Below, one piece after another: positions 16,137 through 25,194 of a stretch of DNA of 64,000 nt. This DNA comes from Arthrobacter gandavensis (GTDB lineage Bacteria; Actinomycetota; Actinomycetes; Actinomycetales; Micrococcaceae). The stretch lies in assembly GCF_009192735.1 (NCBI RefSeq), contig NZ_VTFU01000001.1, positions 372,001-436,000 on the forward strand. The letters run 5' to 3'. The notes under the pieces are model-generated. The model was not told the DNA's origin. It did no database searches and saw nothing but the letters and a program-made list of their open reading frames with translations. Positions within the stretch are counted from its first letter, which is position 1, and every line of letters starts with the position of its first letter. The position numbers and the translations under genes were made by a program.

Positions 16137-17654
16137 ATGAAAACGGACGTGACCACACTGCTGATTCCCACCACGGATGGCCTGGTCCGCGGCATCGTGG
16201 CGAACGGGGTCCGCACCTGGCGCGGCATTCCATACGCCGCTCCTCCGGTCGGCGAGTTGCGGCTCCGGGCGCCGCGACGCCCGCAGCCGTGGAACGGGGT
16301 GCTGGACGGCTCCAGCTTCGGAGCAGCACCTCCGCAGTCCCGCAACCCGTCCCTTACCGGATCCCGCCGTCGTGCCCCCATGGATGAAGACTGCCTGACA
16401 CTGAACGTCTCGGCACCGCTGGAACCGTCATCCGAACGGCTGCCGGTGCTTGTGTACTTTTACGGCGGGGCCTTCAGTTCCGGGTCCTCCACGGTGAAGA
16501 CGTACCGCGGCTCCTTTCTCGTGCAGACCGGTGAGGCTGTTTACGTTTCTCTGAACTACCGGATCGGCGCCCTCGGATTCACTGACTTCAGCTCCATCTC
16601 AACGGCAGAGCGCACCTTCGACTCCAACCTGGGCCTGCGGGACCAGGTTGCGGCCCTGGAGTGGGTGCGGGACAACATCGCCGCCTTTGGCGGGGACCCC
16701 GGCAACGTGACGATTTTCGGGGAATCAGCGGGCGGGATTTCCGTCACCTCGCTGATGTGCATTCCCGCCGCGAGGGAGCTTTTCCACCGGGCCTATGCCC
16801 AGAGCGCCGCTCCTTCCAGCGCCTATTCCCAGGATCTCCATGCAGCCTGGGCCCGGGACTTGCTGCACATCCTGAACATTCCCCTTTCGGATGCGGCAGA
16901 GGCCCTGTCCACTCTGCCGGCTGACGAACTGGTCCGCGCCACCAACAAACTGACATCCAAGATTGGACCGGCTGAGAAACCGGGTTCCCTGAGCGTTTCA
17001 CCCGTCGTCGACGGCGATTTCCTGCCTGAGCATCCCATCGACATGTTCCGGCAGGGAAGGGCTGCGCCGGTTCCGCTGGTGCTGGGCACGATGGCCCGCG
17101 AAGGTGCACTGTTCGCGAAAATCGTGGATATCCTGCCCTCCACGCCGGACCGGATCGAGAAAATGTTTGCCGGCACCGATCCCGAGGCCCAGGACCGGGT
17201 GCTTGCCGCCTACCCCGGATACCCGTCCAAGGAGAGGTCGGTGGAAATCAGCGGGGACCTCGTTTTCTGGTATCCCTCCACCATGGTGGCCGAGTACCAC
17301 TCGCTGGTGGCGCCCACCTGGTCCTACCGTTATGACTTCGCCACGCCCCTGATGAATCTGCTGGGGTTCGGCGCAACGCACGCCATGGACGTTCCGGTGA
17401 TGTTCGGGGAAACCCGGGAGCCAATCACCCGGGCCCTGTCCCTGCTCGGCGGGGCGGGCGCGATGAAGGAGCTGTCGGCCCGGTTTCAAGGAACCCTGCT
17501 GAACCTGGCCAGAACCGGCAGTCCCGGGGACGACTGGCCGCAGTACGAGCCGGAGCAGCGCAGAACCCGGATCTTTGACCGGGAGGACCGGATTGAATCC
17601 GACCCCTTCCCGGAACGGCGCCAGGCCTGGGCCGGCTACCGCGGTTACCTCTAA
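16137..17654 (+). CDS. type B carboxylesterase/lipase family protein
   Basis: A 505-residue alpha/beta hydrolase of the carboxylesterase type B family, of normal length. The nucleophile is S197 in FGESAGG, the family signature EDCLTLNV is at 84-91, and the oxyanion segment YFYGGAFSSGS at 107-117. The histidine of the triad is probably in FGATHAMDVPVMFGE. No signal peptide is visible, so the enzyme is cytoplasmic. It hydrolyses carboxylic esters; the natural substrate is unknown. No neighbour is obviously linked. Confidence 0.88.
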   Translation: MKTDVTTLLIPTTDGLVRGIVANGVRTWRGIPYAAPPVGELRLRAPRRPQPWNGVLDGSSFGAAPPQSRNPSLTGSRRRAPMDEDCLTLNVSAPLEPSSERLPVLVYFYGGAFSSGSSTVKTYRGSFLVQTGEAVYVSLNYRIGALGFTDFSSISTAERTFDSNLGLRDQVAALEWVRDNIAAFGGDPGNVTIFGESAGGISVTSLMCIPAARELFHRAYAQSAAPSSAYSQDLHAAWARDLLHILNIPLSDAAEALSTLPADELVRATNKLTSKIGPAEKPGSLSVSPVVDGDFLPEHPIDMFRQGRAAPVPLVLGTMAREGALFAKIVDILPSTPDRIEKMFAGTDPEAQDRVLAAYPGYPSKERSVEISGDLVFWYPSTMVAEYHSLVAPTWSYRYDFATPLMNLLGFGATHAMDVPVMFGETREPITRALSLLGGAGAMKELSARFQGTLLNLARTGSPGDDWPQYEPEQRRTRIFDREDRIESDPFPERRQAWAGYRGYL

Positions 17655-17759
17655 CGCCGGCGCTTCCGTGATGGAGTCCACAGGCGGGTCGTGAGAGGGT
17701 TAACCCAGCTTGTACCGCTTGAACCCCTACCGCACCGCGCAAAAGGAGAGTTGGCCAGC

Positions 17760-19160
17760 ATGAGTGAACATTTCGACGTCGTAGTCCTGGGAGCCGGCCC
17801 GGGAGGCTACGTGGCAGCCATCCGTGCAGCGCAGCTGGGGCTGCGCGTGGCGGTGGTGGAGGAAAAGTACTGGGGCGGAGTGTGCCTGAATGTTGGCTGC
17901 ATTCCCTCCAAGGCACTGCTGCGCAACGCCGAGCTGGCACAGATTTTCACCAACCAGGCGAAAACCTTCGGGATGAGCGGAGATGTCAGTTTCGACTTCG
18001 GTGCTGCCTTTGACCGCAGCCGGCAGGTGGCCGATGGCCGGGTTAAAGGCGTGCACTTCCTCATGAAGAAGAACAAGATCACCGAGTACGACGGACACGG
18101 GGTGTTCACCGATGACCACACCCTGGAGGTCAGCCTCTCGAAGGGCGGCACCGAGACCGTCACCTTCGACAACGCCATCCTTGCCACCGGAACCTACGTC
18201 CGCCTGCTGCCCGGGGTGGAACTCTCCGACAACGTGGTGACCTACGAAGCGCAGATCATGGACCGGGACCTGCCCAAGAAGCTGGTGATTGTGGGCGCCG
18301 GTGCAATTGGCATGGAGTTCGCATATGTGCACCGCAGCTACGGGGTGGACGTGACGATCATCGAGTTCCTGGACCGTGCGCTTCCTAATGAGGACGCGGA
18401 TGTGTCGAAGGAAATCACCAAGCAGTACAAGAAAATGGGCGTGCCCATCCTGACGTCCACCAAGGTGGAAACGGTTACCGATAACGGTTCCTCGGTAACC
18501 GTCACCTACACGGACAAAAACGGCAAGGAAGGCTCCATAGAAGCTGACCGGGTCATGATGTCCATCGGTTTTGCTCCGCGGACCGAAGGCTACGGGCTGG
18601 AGAAGACGGGAGTTCAGCTCACCGACCGCGGTGCGGTCGGGATCGACGAGTTCATGCGCACCAACGTTCCGCACATCTACGCCATTGGTGACGTGACCGC
18701 GAAGCTGCAGCTCGCCCATGTGGCTGAAGCGATGGGAGTCGTGGCGGCGGAGACCATTGGAAAAGCTGAAACCATGCCCTTGGGTGATTACCGGATGATG
18801 CCGCGCGCCACCTTCTGCCAGCCCCAGATTGCGAGCTTCGGCCTTACCGAGCAGCAGGCCCGCGACGAAGGCTATGACGTGGTGGTCAGCACGTTCCCCT
18901 TCACCGCCAACGGCAAGGCACACGGTTTGGGCGAGCCCGTCGGATTCGTAAAACTCGTGGCGGACAAAGAACACCTGGAGCTTCTGGGCGGGCACATGAT
19001 CGGCCCCGACGTGTCCGAGTTGCTTCCGGAGCTGACGCTGGCCCAAAAGTGGGACCTGACGGCTTACGAACTGGCACGCAACGTGCACACGCACCCCACG
19101 CTCAGCGAGGCGCTCCAGGAAGCGTTCCACGGACTCACCGGGCACATGATCAACTTCTAA
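17760..19160 (+). CDS. lpdA: dihydrolipoyl dehydrogenase
   Basis: This FAD-dependent disulfide oxidoreductase (466 residues) reoxidises the lipoyl groups of 2-oxoacid dehydrogenase complexes. The FAD motif [13 protein letters not shown] is at the N-terminus, the redox-active pair is in [16 protein letters not shown], the NAD-binding motif is [14 protein letters not shown], and the C-terminal dimer interface has [10 protein letters not shown]. The ATG at 17760 is chosen because AAGGAGAG precedes it; an in-frame ATG 69 bases upstream gives a non-homologous leader. A 14-bp hairpin follows the gene, so it is monocistronic. Confidence 0.96.
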   Translation: MSEHFDVVVLGAGPGGYVAAIRAAQLGLRVAVVEEKYWGGVCLNVGCIPSKALLRNAELAQIFTNQAKTFGMSGDVSFDFGAAFDRSRQVADGRVKGVHFLMKKNKITEYDGHGVFTDDHTLEVSLSKGGTETVTFDNAILATGTYVRLLPGVELSDNVVTYEAQIMDRDLPKKLVIVGAGAIGMEFAYVHRSYGVDVTIIEFLDRALPNEDADVSKEITKQYKKMGVPILTSTKVETVTDNGSSVTVTYTDKNGKEGSIEADRVMMSIGFAPRTEGYGLEKTGVQLTDRGAVGIDEFMRTNVPHIYAIGDVTAKLQLAHVAEAMGVVAAETIGKAETMPLGDYRMMPRATFCQPQIASFGLTEQQARDEGYDVVVSTFPFTANGKAHGLGEPVGFVKLVADKEHLELLGGHMIGPDVSELLPELTLAQKWDLTAYELARNVHTHPTLSEALQEAFHGLTGHMINF

Positions 19161-19181
19161 GGCACAGAGTTTCGGCATTGC

Positions 19182-19214
19182 GCGGGCACCGCCGGGCCGT
19201 CCGGCGGTGCCCGC
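19182..19214 (+). terminator. 14-bp GC-rich hairpin after lpdA
   Basis: Bases 19182-19195 and 19201-19214 are perfectly complementary with a 5-base loop, 22 bases after the lpdA stop. There is no U-tract. It is a likely intrinsic terminator of actinobacterial type. Confidence 0.75.
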
Positions 19215-19297
19215 CATGCTGAGTGCCCCCGAATCTTGACACTCACGGTGCTGGAGCGAACCCTGAAAACAGGGGTGGTTCAGGGTAGGGCTGTGCC

Positions 19298-21136
19298 GTG
19301 AGAACAAGCAGAATCGTCATGCTGGTCATTGGAAGCCTGCTGATCCTCATCGGGTTGGGACTGGCGGCTGGCGCAGCCGTGGCGGGAGTGCTGAACGCGC
19401 GGCAGGGCGATGACCAATTCTTGTCCCTGCCGGAGGGCGTTTACGGGGTGGACACGTACGCCATCACGACGCCGGAAATCGAAGTCGGCCCGGGAGTGCA
19501 GGCCGGGGACGCGGTCGGAACACTGCAGATCCAGGGCCGCCCGACCGACGACAGGGAACTGTTCATCGGCATCGGTCCCGAAGCGGCGGTGGAGCGGTAC
19601 CTCCTGGATGTGCAGCACAGCGAGCTGCAGGAGGTCTCTTTCGACCCATTCCGCGCCTACTACGAGGAACGGCAGGGCGGCGCTCCCGACGGGCTTCCCT
19701 CCGATCAGGACTTCTGGGCTTCCAGCACCAGCGGCAGCGGTGAACAGTCCCTGGAATGGAGCCCGGAGGACGGCGACTGGACCGTCGTGGTGATGAACGC
19801 GGACGGCAGCAGGCCGGTGTCGGCCGAGCTGCAGATCGGTGCCCGCACGGATTTGCTGGGACCGCTGACGTGGATACTGCTGATCAGCAGCATCGTGCTG
19901 CTTGTAGCCGGCATCGGGCTTGCGGTAGCCGGCGCCGCGGGTCTGCGGCGGCGTTCGGTGGGGCCGGGAGGTCCCTACGGGAGTTACTCCTCAGCCGGAC
20001 TGCCGGGGCAGCCGGGAGGTCCGGCGGACGCCGGACCGGGTCCTGCCGGCTCCGGGGCGGGTGCGGGTCCTGCTGCCAGCCCGGGTGTGGGGCCGCAGTC
20101 CGCTTCCGGGCAGCCGGCCGGAACACCGCAGACGTACGGACAGATGCAGGACAGGTACGGCCGGGAACAGCGGTCGACGGCGGAGGGCGCCGGTTTCGGT
20201 GGCCGGTCCGGTGCCGCCGGGGCCGGAGCCGCCGCCGGGGCTGCGGCCGGAGCGGCCGGGGCATCAGGTGCGCGGGTGCCCGGATCCGCAACGACGAGTG
20301 CATCCGGGGCAACCGCCGTCGGGGTCAAGGACCCGGGACTGATGGGACCACGCTATCCCGCCCGGCTCTATGGCGAGCTGGATCCGGACGTGTCGCGCTG
20401 GATGTGGCTGGTGAAGTGGTTTCTCGCCATTCCGCACTACATCGTGCTTTTTTTCCTGTGGATTGCCTTCTTTGTCTCCACAGTGATTGCCGGGATTGTC
20501 ATCCTGTTCACCGGGCGATATCCGCGCGGCATCTTTGACTTCAACGTCGGAGTGGTGCGGTGGAGCTGGCGGGTGACGTTCTACGCCACCCGAGTGTTGG
20601 GGACCGACCGCTACCCGCCGTTCACGCTGGAACGGACCGACTATCCCGCGGATTTCAGCGTCGACTATCCGCGGCAGCTCTCACGCTGGCTGGTGCTCGT
20701 GAAATGGTGGCTGCTGATAATTCCGCAGGCGCTGGTGGTCAGTGCGATCACTGAAGCAACGCTTGTTGTCAACCGGTTCTGGGGCGTCGGCGGCCCGGGA
20801 GAAATGGAGAACGAAGGCTGGACCCGGTGGGGCCCAGGCATGTGGCAGGACTGGGATGAAGGTTGGACCGACGGCGTGTACACCACAGTGAGCCGGCAGG
20901 GTCTGTCCCTGCTGGGGCTGCTGGTCCTCATTGCGGCCGCCATACTGCTGTTTACCGGACGCTACCCGCGCCAGTTGTTCAACCTGCTCATGGGACTGAA
21001 CCGCTGGACGTACCGTGTCCTTGCCTATGGGGCCCTGATGCGCGACGAATACCCGCCATTCCGGCTCGATCAGGGTCCGGCGGACCGCAGGGATGAGGAT
21101 GCGGGCCTCGGGCGGCCCGGTCCAGACAGAGGTTAG
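19298..21136 (+). CDS. DUF4389 membrane protein with Gly/Ala-rich linker
   Basis: A 612-residue integral membrane protein starting at GTG. An N-terminal membrane segment (about 5-28) is followed by a roughly 150-residue extracytoplasmic region, a second membrane segment (about 190-212), a long Gly/Ala/Pro/Ser linker (about 220-345) and two DUF4389 repeats, each with paired hydrophobic segments and the motif LFTGRYPRxxF. The first repeat begins PARLYGELDPDVSRWMWLVKWF. DUF4389 function is unknown. No ribosome site is seen; TAGGGC lies six bases before the GTG, so a leaderless start is possible. Its stop TAG opens a 17-bp tandem array. Confidence 0.85.
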   Translation: MRTSRIVMLVIGSLLILIGLGLAAGAAVAGVLNARQGDDQFLSLPEGVYGVDTYAITTPEIEVGPGVQAGDAVGTLQIQGRPTDDRELFIGIGPEAAVERYLLDVQHSELQEVSFDPFRAYYEERQGGAPDGLPSDQDFWASSTSGSGEQSLEWSPEDGDWTVVVMNADGSRPVSAELQIGARTDLLGPLTWILLISSIVLLVAGIGLAVAGAAGLRRRSVGPGGPYGSYSSAGLPGQPGGPADAGPGPAGSGAGAGPAASPGVGPQSASGQPAGTPQTYGQMQDRYGREQRSTAEGAGFGGRSGAAGAGAAAGAAAGAAGASGARVPGSATTSASGATAVGVKDPGLMGPRYPARLYGELDPDVSRWMWLVKWFLAIPHYIVLFFLWIAFFVSTVIAGIVILFTGRYPRGIFDFNVGVVRWSWRVTFYATRVLGTDRYPPFTLERTDYPADFSVDYPRQLSRWLVLVKWWLLIIPQALVVSAITEATLVVNRFWGVGGPGEMENEGWTRWGPGMWQDWDEGWTDGVYTTVSRQGLSLLGLLVLIAAAILLFTGRYPRQLFNLLMGLNRWTYRVLAYGALMRDEYPPFRLDQGPADRRDEDAGLGRPGPDRG

Positions 21137-21218
21137 ACGGAAGAAGACGCTAGACAGGAAAAGACTCTAGACAGGAAAAGACTCTAGACAGGAAAAGACG
21201 CTAGGCGGGAACAGACAC
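21134..21218 (+). repeat. 17-bp tandem array of five units, each beginning with TAG
   Basis: Five contiguous 17-bp units start at 21134, 21151, 21168, 21185 and 21202, all beginning TAG; the first TAG is the stop codon of the DUF4389 gene. Units two and three are identical (tagacaggaaaagactc). Because 17 is not divisible by three, the array places TAG in all three forward frames. Confidence 0.92.
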
Positions 21219-21225
21219 TGGTGAG

Positions 21226-21287
21226 TCAAAGGGAAGCTTGGGCAGCGGCCGGGTGGTCAAAGGAAGCCTGGGCGCCGGCCGGTGCGG
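21226..21287 (-). repeat. 31-bp direct duplication forming the VOC protein C-terminus
   Basis: Bases 21226-21256 and 21257-21287 are near-identical 31-bp copies (tcaaagg.aagc.tgggc). In the gene they encode two copies of PA-AQAS; a one-base difference in the terminal copy turns the continuing frame into TGA. Confidence 0.82.
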
Positions 21288-21654
21288 AACTGGACGTTGA
21301 GGCAAGGATGCAAAATTCATTGCCCTCCGGATCCGCCAGCACCACCCACGAAACTCCAGGGCCCTGGCCCTGGCCGACGTCGGCCCGTACAGCGCCCAGC
21401 GCCAGCAGGCGCTCAACTTCCTCCTCCTGAGTGCAGCCCACCGCATGCAGATCCAGATGCAGCCGGTTCTTCACGGCTTTGGCCTCGGGCACCGGCAGGA
21501 TGTAGATCTGCGGGCCGTCGCCGCTGGAGGACGCCAGACTGATGAAGGAGTCTTCCTCCTCCGTGATCCGGTAATCCAGAACCTGGGTCCAAAACTGCGC
21601 CATCCGGTGGGTGTCCACGGCGTCAAGGGTGATGGAAGACAAGGCGCTGGTCAT
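21226..21654 (-). CDS. VOC (glyoxalase/bleomycin-resistance) family protein
   Basis: A 142-residue single-domain VOC protein. It begins MTSALSSITLDAVDTHRMAQFW, has HLDLHAVG in the middle and the C-terminal VVLADPEGNEFCIL typical of this metal-binding fold. The ATG at 21654 is preceded by an AGGAG and the domain starts there; an in-frame ATG far upstream would read through the divergent MFS gene. The last 20 residues come from a 31-bp direct duplication in which one extra base in the second copy creates the stop codon. Function could be a dioxygenase, lyase or binding protein. Confidence 0.82.
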   Translation of the reverse strand: MTSALSSITLDAVDTHRMAQFWTQVLDYRITEEEDSFISLASSSGDGPQIYILPVPEAKAVKNRLHLDLHAVGCTQEEEVERLLALGAVRADVGQGQGPGVSWVVLADPEGNEFCILASTSSSAPAGAQASFDHPAAAQASL

Positions 21655-21805
21655 AACGGGGGCTCCTGAGCCGGGTTGGCGAAAGTTCGCCAAAACTAGC
21701 ACCGGGCCGGGGTCAGGGTAAAGATGCGGCACGCCGCGGATGTGGAAGGCGGAACATGATGTGCCTGCGGGATGGCAGACTGCTTGCACCAAGGGGGAGG
21801 GAACG

Positions 21806-23320
21806 ATGGGTGAGGCAGGGGGAAAACGGCCGGCCCGGGTCCGGCTGCGGCAGAATCCGGCGTTCGTACGGTTCTGGCTGGCTTCAACCGTGTCCGATTT
21901 CGGCACGTACATCACCACTCTGGCGGTATCTGTCCTGATTTTGGTGACTATGGACGGCACGGCCCTGGACCAAGGCCTGGTCAATGCCGCGCGGTGGGCG
22001 CCATACCTGCTCTTTGGCCTTGCGGCAGGGATTTGGGTGGACCGGTTTCCCCGCCGCACCGTCCTGGTTGCCGGAGACCTGGGAAGAGGGCTGATCCTCG
22101 CCGCGGTCTGCGCAGCCGCAGCCGCGGGATTCCTGACGGCGCCGTGGCTGATGATCCTCATGTTTGCCTTTGGCACGCTTGCCCTGACCAGCGACGCCGC
22201 CTATCAGAGCCTCCTTCCCCGGCTGGTTCCACGGCCGCTTCTGACGCAGGCGAATGCGAGGCTCCAGCAAAGTGACACGGTGGCCCAAACCACCGGAAGC
22301 GCTGCAGCGGGAGGATTGGTGGCTCTGGTCAGTGCGCCCTTTGCGCTTCTGGTGGACGCCGCGTCGTATCTGTTGTCCGCGGTGATACTGCTGGCTCTCA
22401 AACCGGAGGCCAGGCAGGAGCCGGAGGCCAGGCAGGAGCCGGACGCCGGGCAGGAACAGGACGCCGGGCAGAGGAACGGTCCGGACCCTGCGAAGGACCG
22501 CTTCCTTTTTCGGGCTGCCGAGGGCCTGCGCTGGGTTTACGGCCACCCGTACCTGGCACCGATGGCCCTGAGCACCCACATTTGGTTCATCGGCTCCGCG
22601 GTGTTGGGGGCCGTCCTGCCGGCGGTGATTCTGAAGGACCTTGGAATGGGACCGGCGGGCCTGGGGCTCGTCCTGGGATGCGCCGGTGTGGGAGCGGTCA
22701 TTGGCACCACGTTCTCCGCCAGGCTGGGGTCGCGGTGGGGAACGGGCCGGACGATCATTGCCGCACGGGTCATTCAACCGGCGGCGATTGCCCTGGTGGC
22801 CCTGGCGCCGCTTGCCGCCGGAGGGCACGGACCGGGCGGATCCCTCCCGGAGTGGCGGCCCGAGCTGTGGTGGGCCCTGGCCCTGGCGGGCGGCGGGCAG
22901 CTGCTGTTCGGTGCGGCGATGGGGCTCGAAGGCCCGCTGGAAATGGGCTACCGGCAGGCCGTGACGCCGGACCGGCTGTTGGCTCGAATGAGCGCCACCA
23001 TGCGGTCCGCGAACCGGGGGATGATTGTCCTTGGAGCACCGTTGGGCGGACTGATTGCCGCTGCCGCCGGGGCTGGTACCGCATTGTGGGCCTCCTGCGG
23101 CCTGCTGCTGCTGGCCGCCGTCGTGCTGGTGTTCTCCCGGTTCCGGTACGCCGGGGAAGACCAGTACCTGACGGGCGAACCGTCCGGACAGGCAGGACCG
23201 GCAGGCAGGCAGGACCGTCAGGACAGGCAGGACCGTCAGGACAGGCAGGACCGGCAGGGTAGTGGCTGCTCAAGGAGCCGGCAACGCCGTCGGTGGCGCG
23301 GGTGTTTTCCCTCACCGTAA
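21806..23320 (+). CDS. MFS transporter (multidrug-efflux type)
   Basis: A 504-residue major facilitator with about twelve hydrophobic segments, starting at the ATG after AAGGGGGAGGG. The N-terminal NPAFVRFWLASTVSDFGTYITTLAV and GIWVDRFPRRTVLVAGDLGRG (loop 2-3) match the MFS_3/enterobactin-exporter-like group. The central cytoplasmic loop holds four 18-bp repeats (22403-22474, PEARQE-type) and the C-terminal tail is a run of QDR repeats followed by a basic Cys/Arg-rich end that looks non-native. It is divergent from the VOC gene and could share its promoter region. The substrate is unknown. Confidence 0.87.
   Translation: MGEAGGKRPARVRLRQNPAFVRFWLASTVSDFGTYITTLAVSVLILVTMDGTALDQGLVNAARWAPYLLFGLAAGIWVDRFPRRTVLVAGDLGRGLILAAVCAAAAAGFLTAPWLMILMFAFGTLALTSDAAYQSLLPRLVPRPLLTQANARLQQSDTVAQTTGSAAAGGLVALVSAPFALLVDAASYLLSAVILLALKPEARQEPEARQEPDAGQEQDAGQRNGPDPAKDRFLFRAAEGLRWVYGHPYLAPMALSTHIWFIGSAVLGAVLPAVILKDLGMGPAGLGLVLGCAGVGAVIGTTFSARLGSRWGTGRTIIAARVIQPAAIALVALAPLAAGGHGPGGSLPEWRPELWWALALAGGGQLLFGAAMGLEGPLEMGYRQAVTPDRLLARMSATMRSANRGMIVLGAPLGGLIAAAAGAGTALWASCGLLLLAAVVLVFSRFRYAGEDQYLTGEPSGQAGPAGRQDRQDRQDRQDRQDRQGSGCSRSRQRRRWRGCFPSP
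22403..22474 (+). repeat. 18-bp coding repeat in the MFS central loop
   Basis: Four 18-bp units encode PEARQE, PEARQE, PDAGQE and QDAGQR at residues 200-223. The first two units are identical. The unit length and Gln/Arg/Ala content match the acyl-CoA synthetase array. Confidence 0.88.
23189..23260 (+). repeat. 9/18-bp coding repeat in the MFS C-terminal tail
   Basis: Alternating caggaccgt and caggacagg units encode consecutive QDR triplets shortly before the stop. The sequence after the array (Ser/Cys/Arg-rich) shows no resemblance to MFS C-termini. Confidence 0.82.
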
Positions 23321-23432
23321 AAGCGGGGGAAAGGCACTGCCGCACGGCGACAGACGACCAAAGGGGGTGTCCGGTGTGACCGCGGTCCGTCTGCTCGGTC
23401 ACAGCCGGCCACTTCTTCATGCCGCCGCTGGA

Positions 23433-23438
23433 TAGTCT
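23433..23438 (+). promoter_or_regulatory. -10 hexamer TAGTCT, leaderless start of the thioesterase gene
   Basis: TAGTCT is followed by six bases (agaaat) and the ATG at 23445, with no ribosome site between. Transcription is predicted to start at the start codon. Confidence 0.55.
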
Positions 23439-23444
23439 AGAAAT

Positions 23445-23879
23445 ATGGACCTCGAGAACATTAATTTTCATACCCGGAAGTGGGTCCGTCCCGAAGATCT
23501 CAACGCCAACGGCACACTGTTTGGCGGCAGTCTTCTGCGATGGATCGACGAAGAAGCAACCATCTACGCCATCCTCCAGCTTGGTAACGGCCGCGTAGTC
23601 ACCAAATTCATGTCGGAGATCAACTTCGTCAGCTCCGCCCAGCAGGGCGACATGATCGAAATGGGCCTCCGCGCGACTAAGTTTGGCCGCACCTCCCTGA
23701 CCATGCGTGCCGAAGTGCGCAACATGATCACCCGCCGCAGCATCCTGACGATTGACCGGATTGTCTTTGTGAGCCTGGACGGCCACGGGCACCCGGTGCC
23801 CCACGGCTTCACCGACATCACCTATAACCGGGACCGGCTTCCCGACCACCATATTCCTCCCGTGACGTTCGAGGCCTAG
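23445..23879 (+). CDS. acyl-CoA thioesterase (hotdog fold, YciA-like)
   Basis: A 144-residue single hotdog domain. The segment RPEDLNANGTLFGGSLLRWIDEEA contains the N-G-x-x-F-G-G active-site pattern of YciA/BACH-type acyl-CoA thioesterases, and SEINFVSSAQQGDMIEM follows as in that family. It hydrolyses acyl-CoA to the free acid and CoA in the cytoplasm; chain-length preference is not readable. The gene is probably leaderless and stands alone. Confidence 0.9.
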   Translation: MDLENINFHTRKWVRPEDLNANGTLFGGSLLRWIDEEATIYAILQLGNGRVVTKFMSEINFVSSAQQGDMIEMGLRATKFGRTSLTMRAEVRNMITRRSILTIDRIVFVSLDGHGHPVPHGFTDITYNRDRLPDHHIPPVTFEA

Positions 23880-24047
23880 TTTCCCCTCTCGAGAGCGTGC
23901 AGACAGCCGCAGGGAGGTCAGGGGAACCGGTGCCGTGGAATACTTCATGGCAGCAGCAACGCCCATGACTGAAGCCCGGTAATGACGGCGGTTCGGTACC
24001 GAACCAAGGAGCCGGCCGCCCGAATACCGGACTGGAACGGAGCCTGC

Positions 24048-25100
24048 ATGCCCGAATCCCCAACCCGTCTTGGAGTTGACTCGCTGATTGGCGAGTGGCT
24101 CGACCATCCCACCGGGCGCACCGTCCTTATTGACGTGCTGGCACGCCGCAGTCCGGACGCCCGGGCGCTTTACGCCATGCGGATGCTGCCGCTTTCCTCA
24201 CTGGTGACACTCAGCAATGGTGTCGTGACACCGGAACACCTCAATCTCCTGGTGCAGGCCGCCAACAAGCTCACCGATGTTCCGTCGGAGCGTCCAGCCA
24301 CGGGCCATCTCTTTCCCTCGGCCCCGCCTCCTGCACCCAATGACTGGGAGGAGCCCATCATTGAGGGCCGCTTCCGCGGCAAGACCGTGGTGGTGTCAGG
24401 GGCATCATCCGGGATCGGGCGGGCCGTCGTGCTGCGCGTGGCCCGGGAAGGCGCCCACGTCCTGGCCATCGATCTCAGCACCCTGCGGATGGAAGCACTG
24501 TTGGAGAAGAACCCGGAGCTGGACATTACCGGCGTGGTGGCTGATATTTCCAACCAGGAGGACGTCAACAAAATCGCCGTCCAGGCCCGCGGCAGGGTGG
24601 ACGGACTTGCAGTGGTTGCCGGAATTGCCGACGACATGGTGGCCCTTCACGAGGTGCAAGACGAGCTGTGGGAGTCCGTCTTCAGGATCAACGTTGACGG
24701 ACCGTTCCGGCTGTCCCGGGCGATCATCCCGCTGATGCTTTCCCGCGGCACCGGGTCGATTGTGAATGTCTCCTCACAGGCAGGTCTCCGCGGTTCCATT
24801 GCGGGAGCCGCCTACACGGCGTCCAAGCATGCCGTGATCGGCCTGACCCGCAGCGCCGCGTTCATTTACAGTCCGCGCGGCATCCGCGTTAACGCTGTTA
24901 TTCCGCGGCCCACCCGTTCCGCCCTGGAATCAAACTACGGCTCGCTCGGCGGTGCCGGCCCGCTCCCGGCGCCGGCGTTCACCTCCCCGGAGATCGAGTC
25001 GGCGCAGATCGCCTCACCCATGGCCTACCTGCTGAGCGACGACGCCGCTAACGTCACCGGCGCCATCATGCCCGCTGACGAAGGCTGGGGTGTGGCCTGA
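24048..25100 (+). CDS. SDR-family oxidoreductase with an extra N-terminal module
   Basis: A 350-residue protein. Residues 111 to the end are a classical short-chain dehydrogenase with GASSGIG (118-124), a VNVSSQAG serine strand and the catalytic AYTASK. Residues 11-74 form a separate helical module (SLIGEWLDHPTGRTVL ... MLPLSSL ... GVVTPEHLNLL) that resembles the C-terminal module of the convergent GH3 beta-glucosidase next door. A Pro-rich linker joins the two parts. The ATG at 24048 has CGGAG just upstream; an ATG at 23982 in frame is the alternative. The role may be oxidation of a sugar or aglycone released by the glucosidase, which is inference from adjacency. Confidence 0.82.
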   Translation: MPESPTRLGVDSLIGEWLDHPTGRTVLIDVLARRSPDARALYAMRMLPLSSLVTLSNGVVTPEHLNLLVQAANKLTDVPSERPATGHLFPSAPPPAPNDWEEPIIEGRFRGKTVVVSGASSGIGRAVVLRVAREGAHVLAIDLSTLRMEALLEKNPELDITGVVADISNQEDVNKIAVQARGRVDGLAVVAGIADDMVALHEVQDELWESVFRINVDGPFRLSRAIIPLMLSRGTGSIVNVSSQAGLRGSIAGAAYTASKHAVIGLTRSAAFIYSPRGIRVNAVIPRPTRSALESNYGSLGGAGPLPAPAFTSPEIESAQIASPMAYLLSDDAANVTGAIMPADEGWGVA

Positions 25101-25194
25101 GCGGTGGAGCTGTCCATCGATGGAGGGGGGACCGGCCCATCGGTAAGAAACAATGGACCGGTGGAGAGGCGCGGCGGCGAGCCGGATTGCCGGC

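Noticed and set aside
17727-19307. Minus-strand ORF of 526 codons opposite lpdA
   Set aside because: No domain pattern; lpdA on the other strand is complete with redox cysteines and FAD/NAD motifs.
21134-21218. Possible CRISPR or attachment-site array
   Set aside because: The 17-bp units are directly adjacent with no spacers, and no integrase or cas gene lies nearby.
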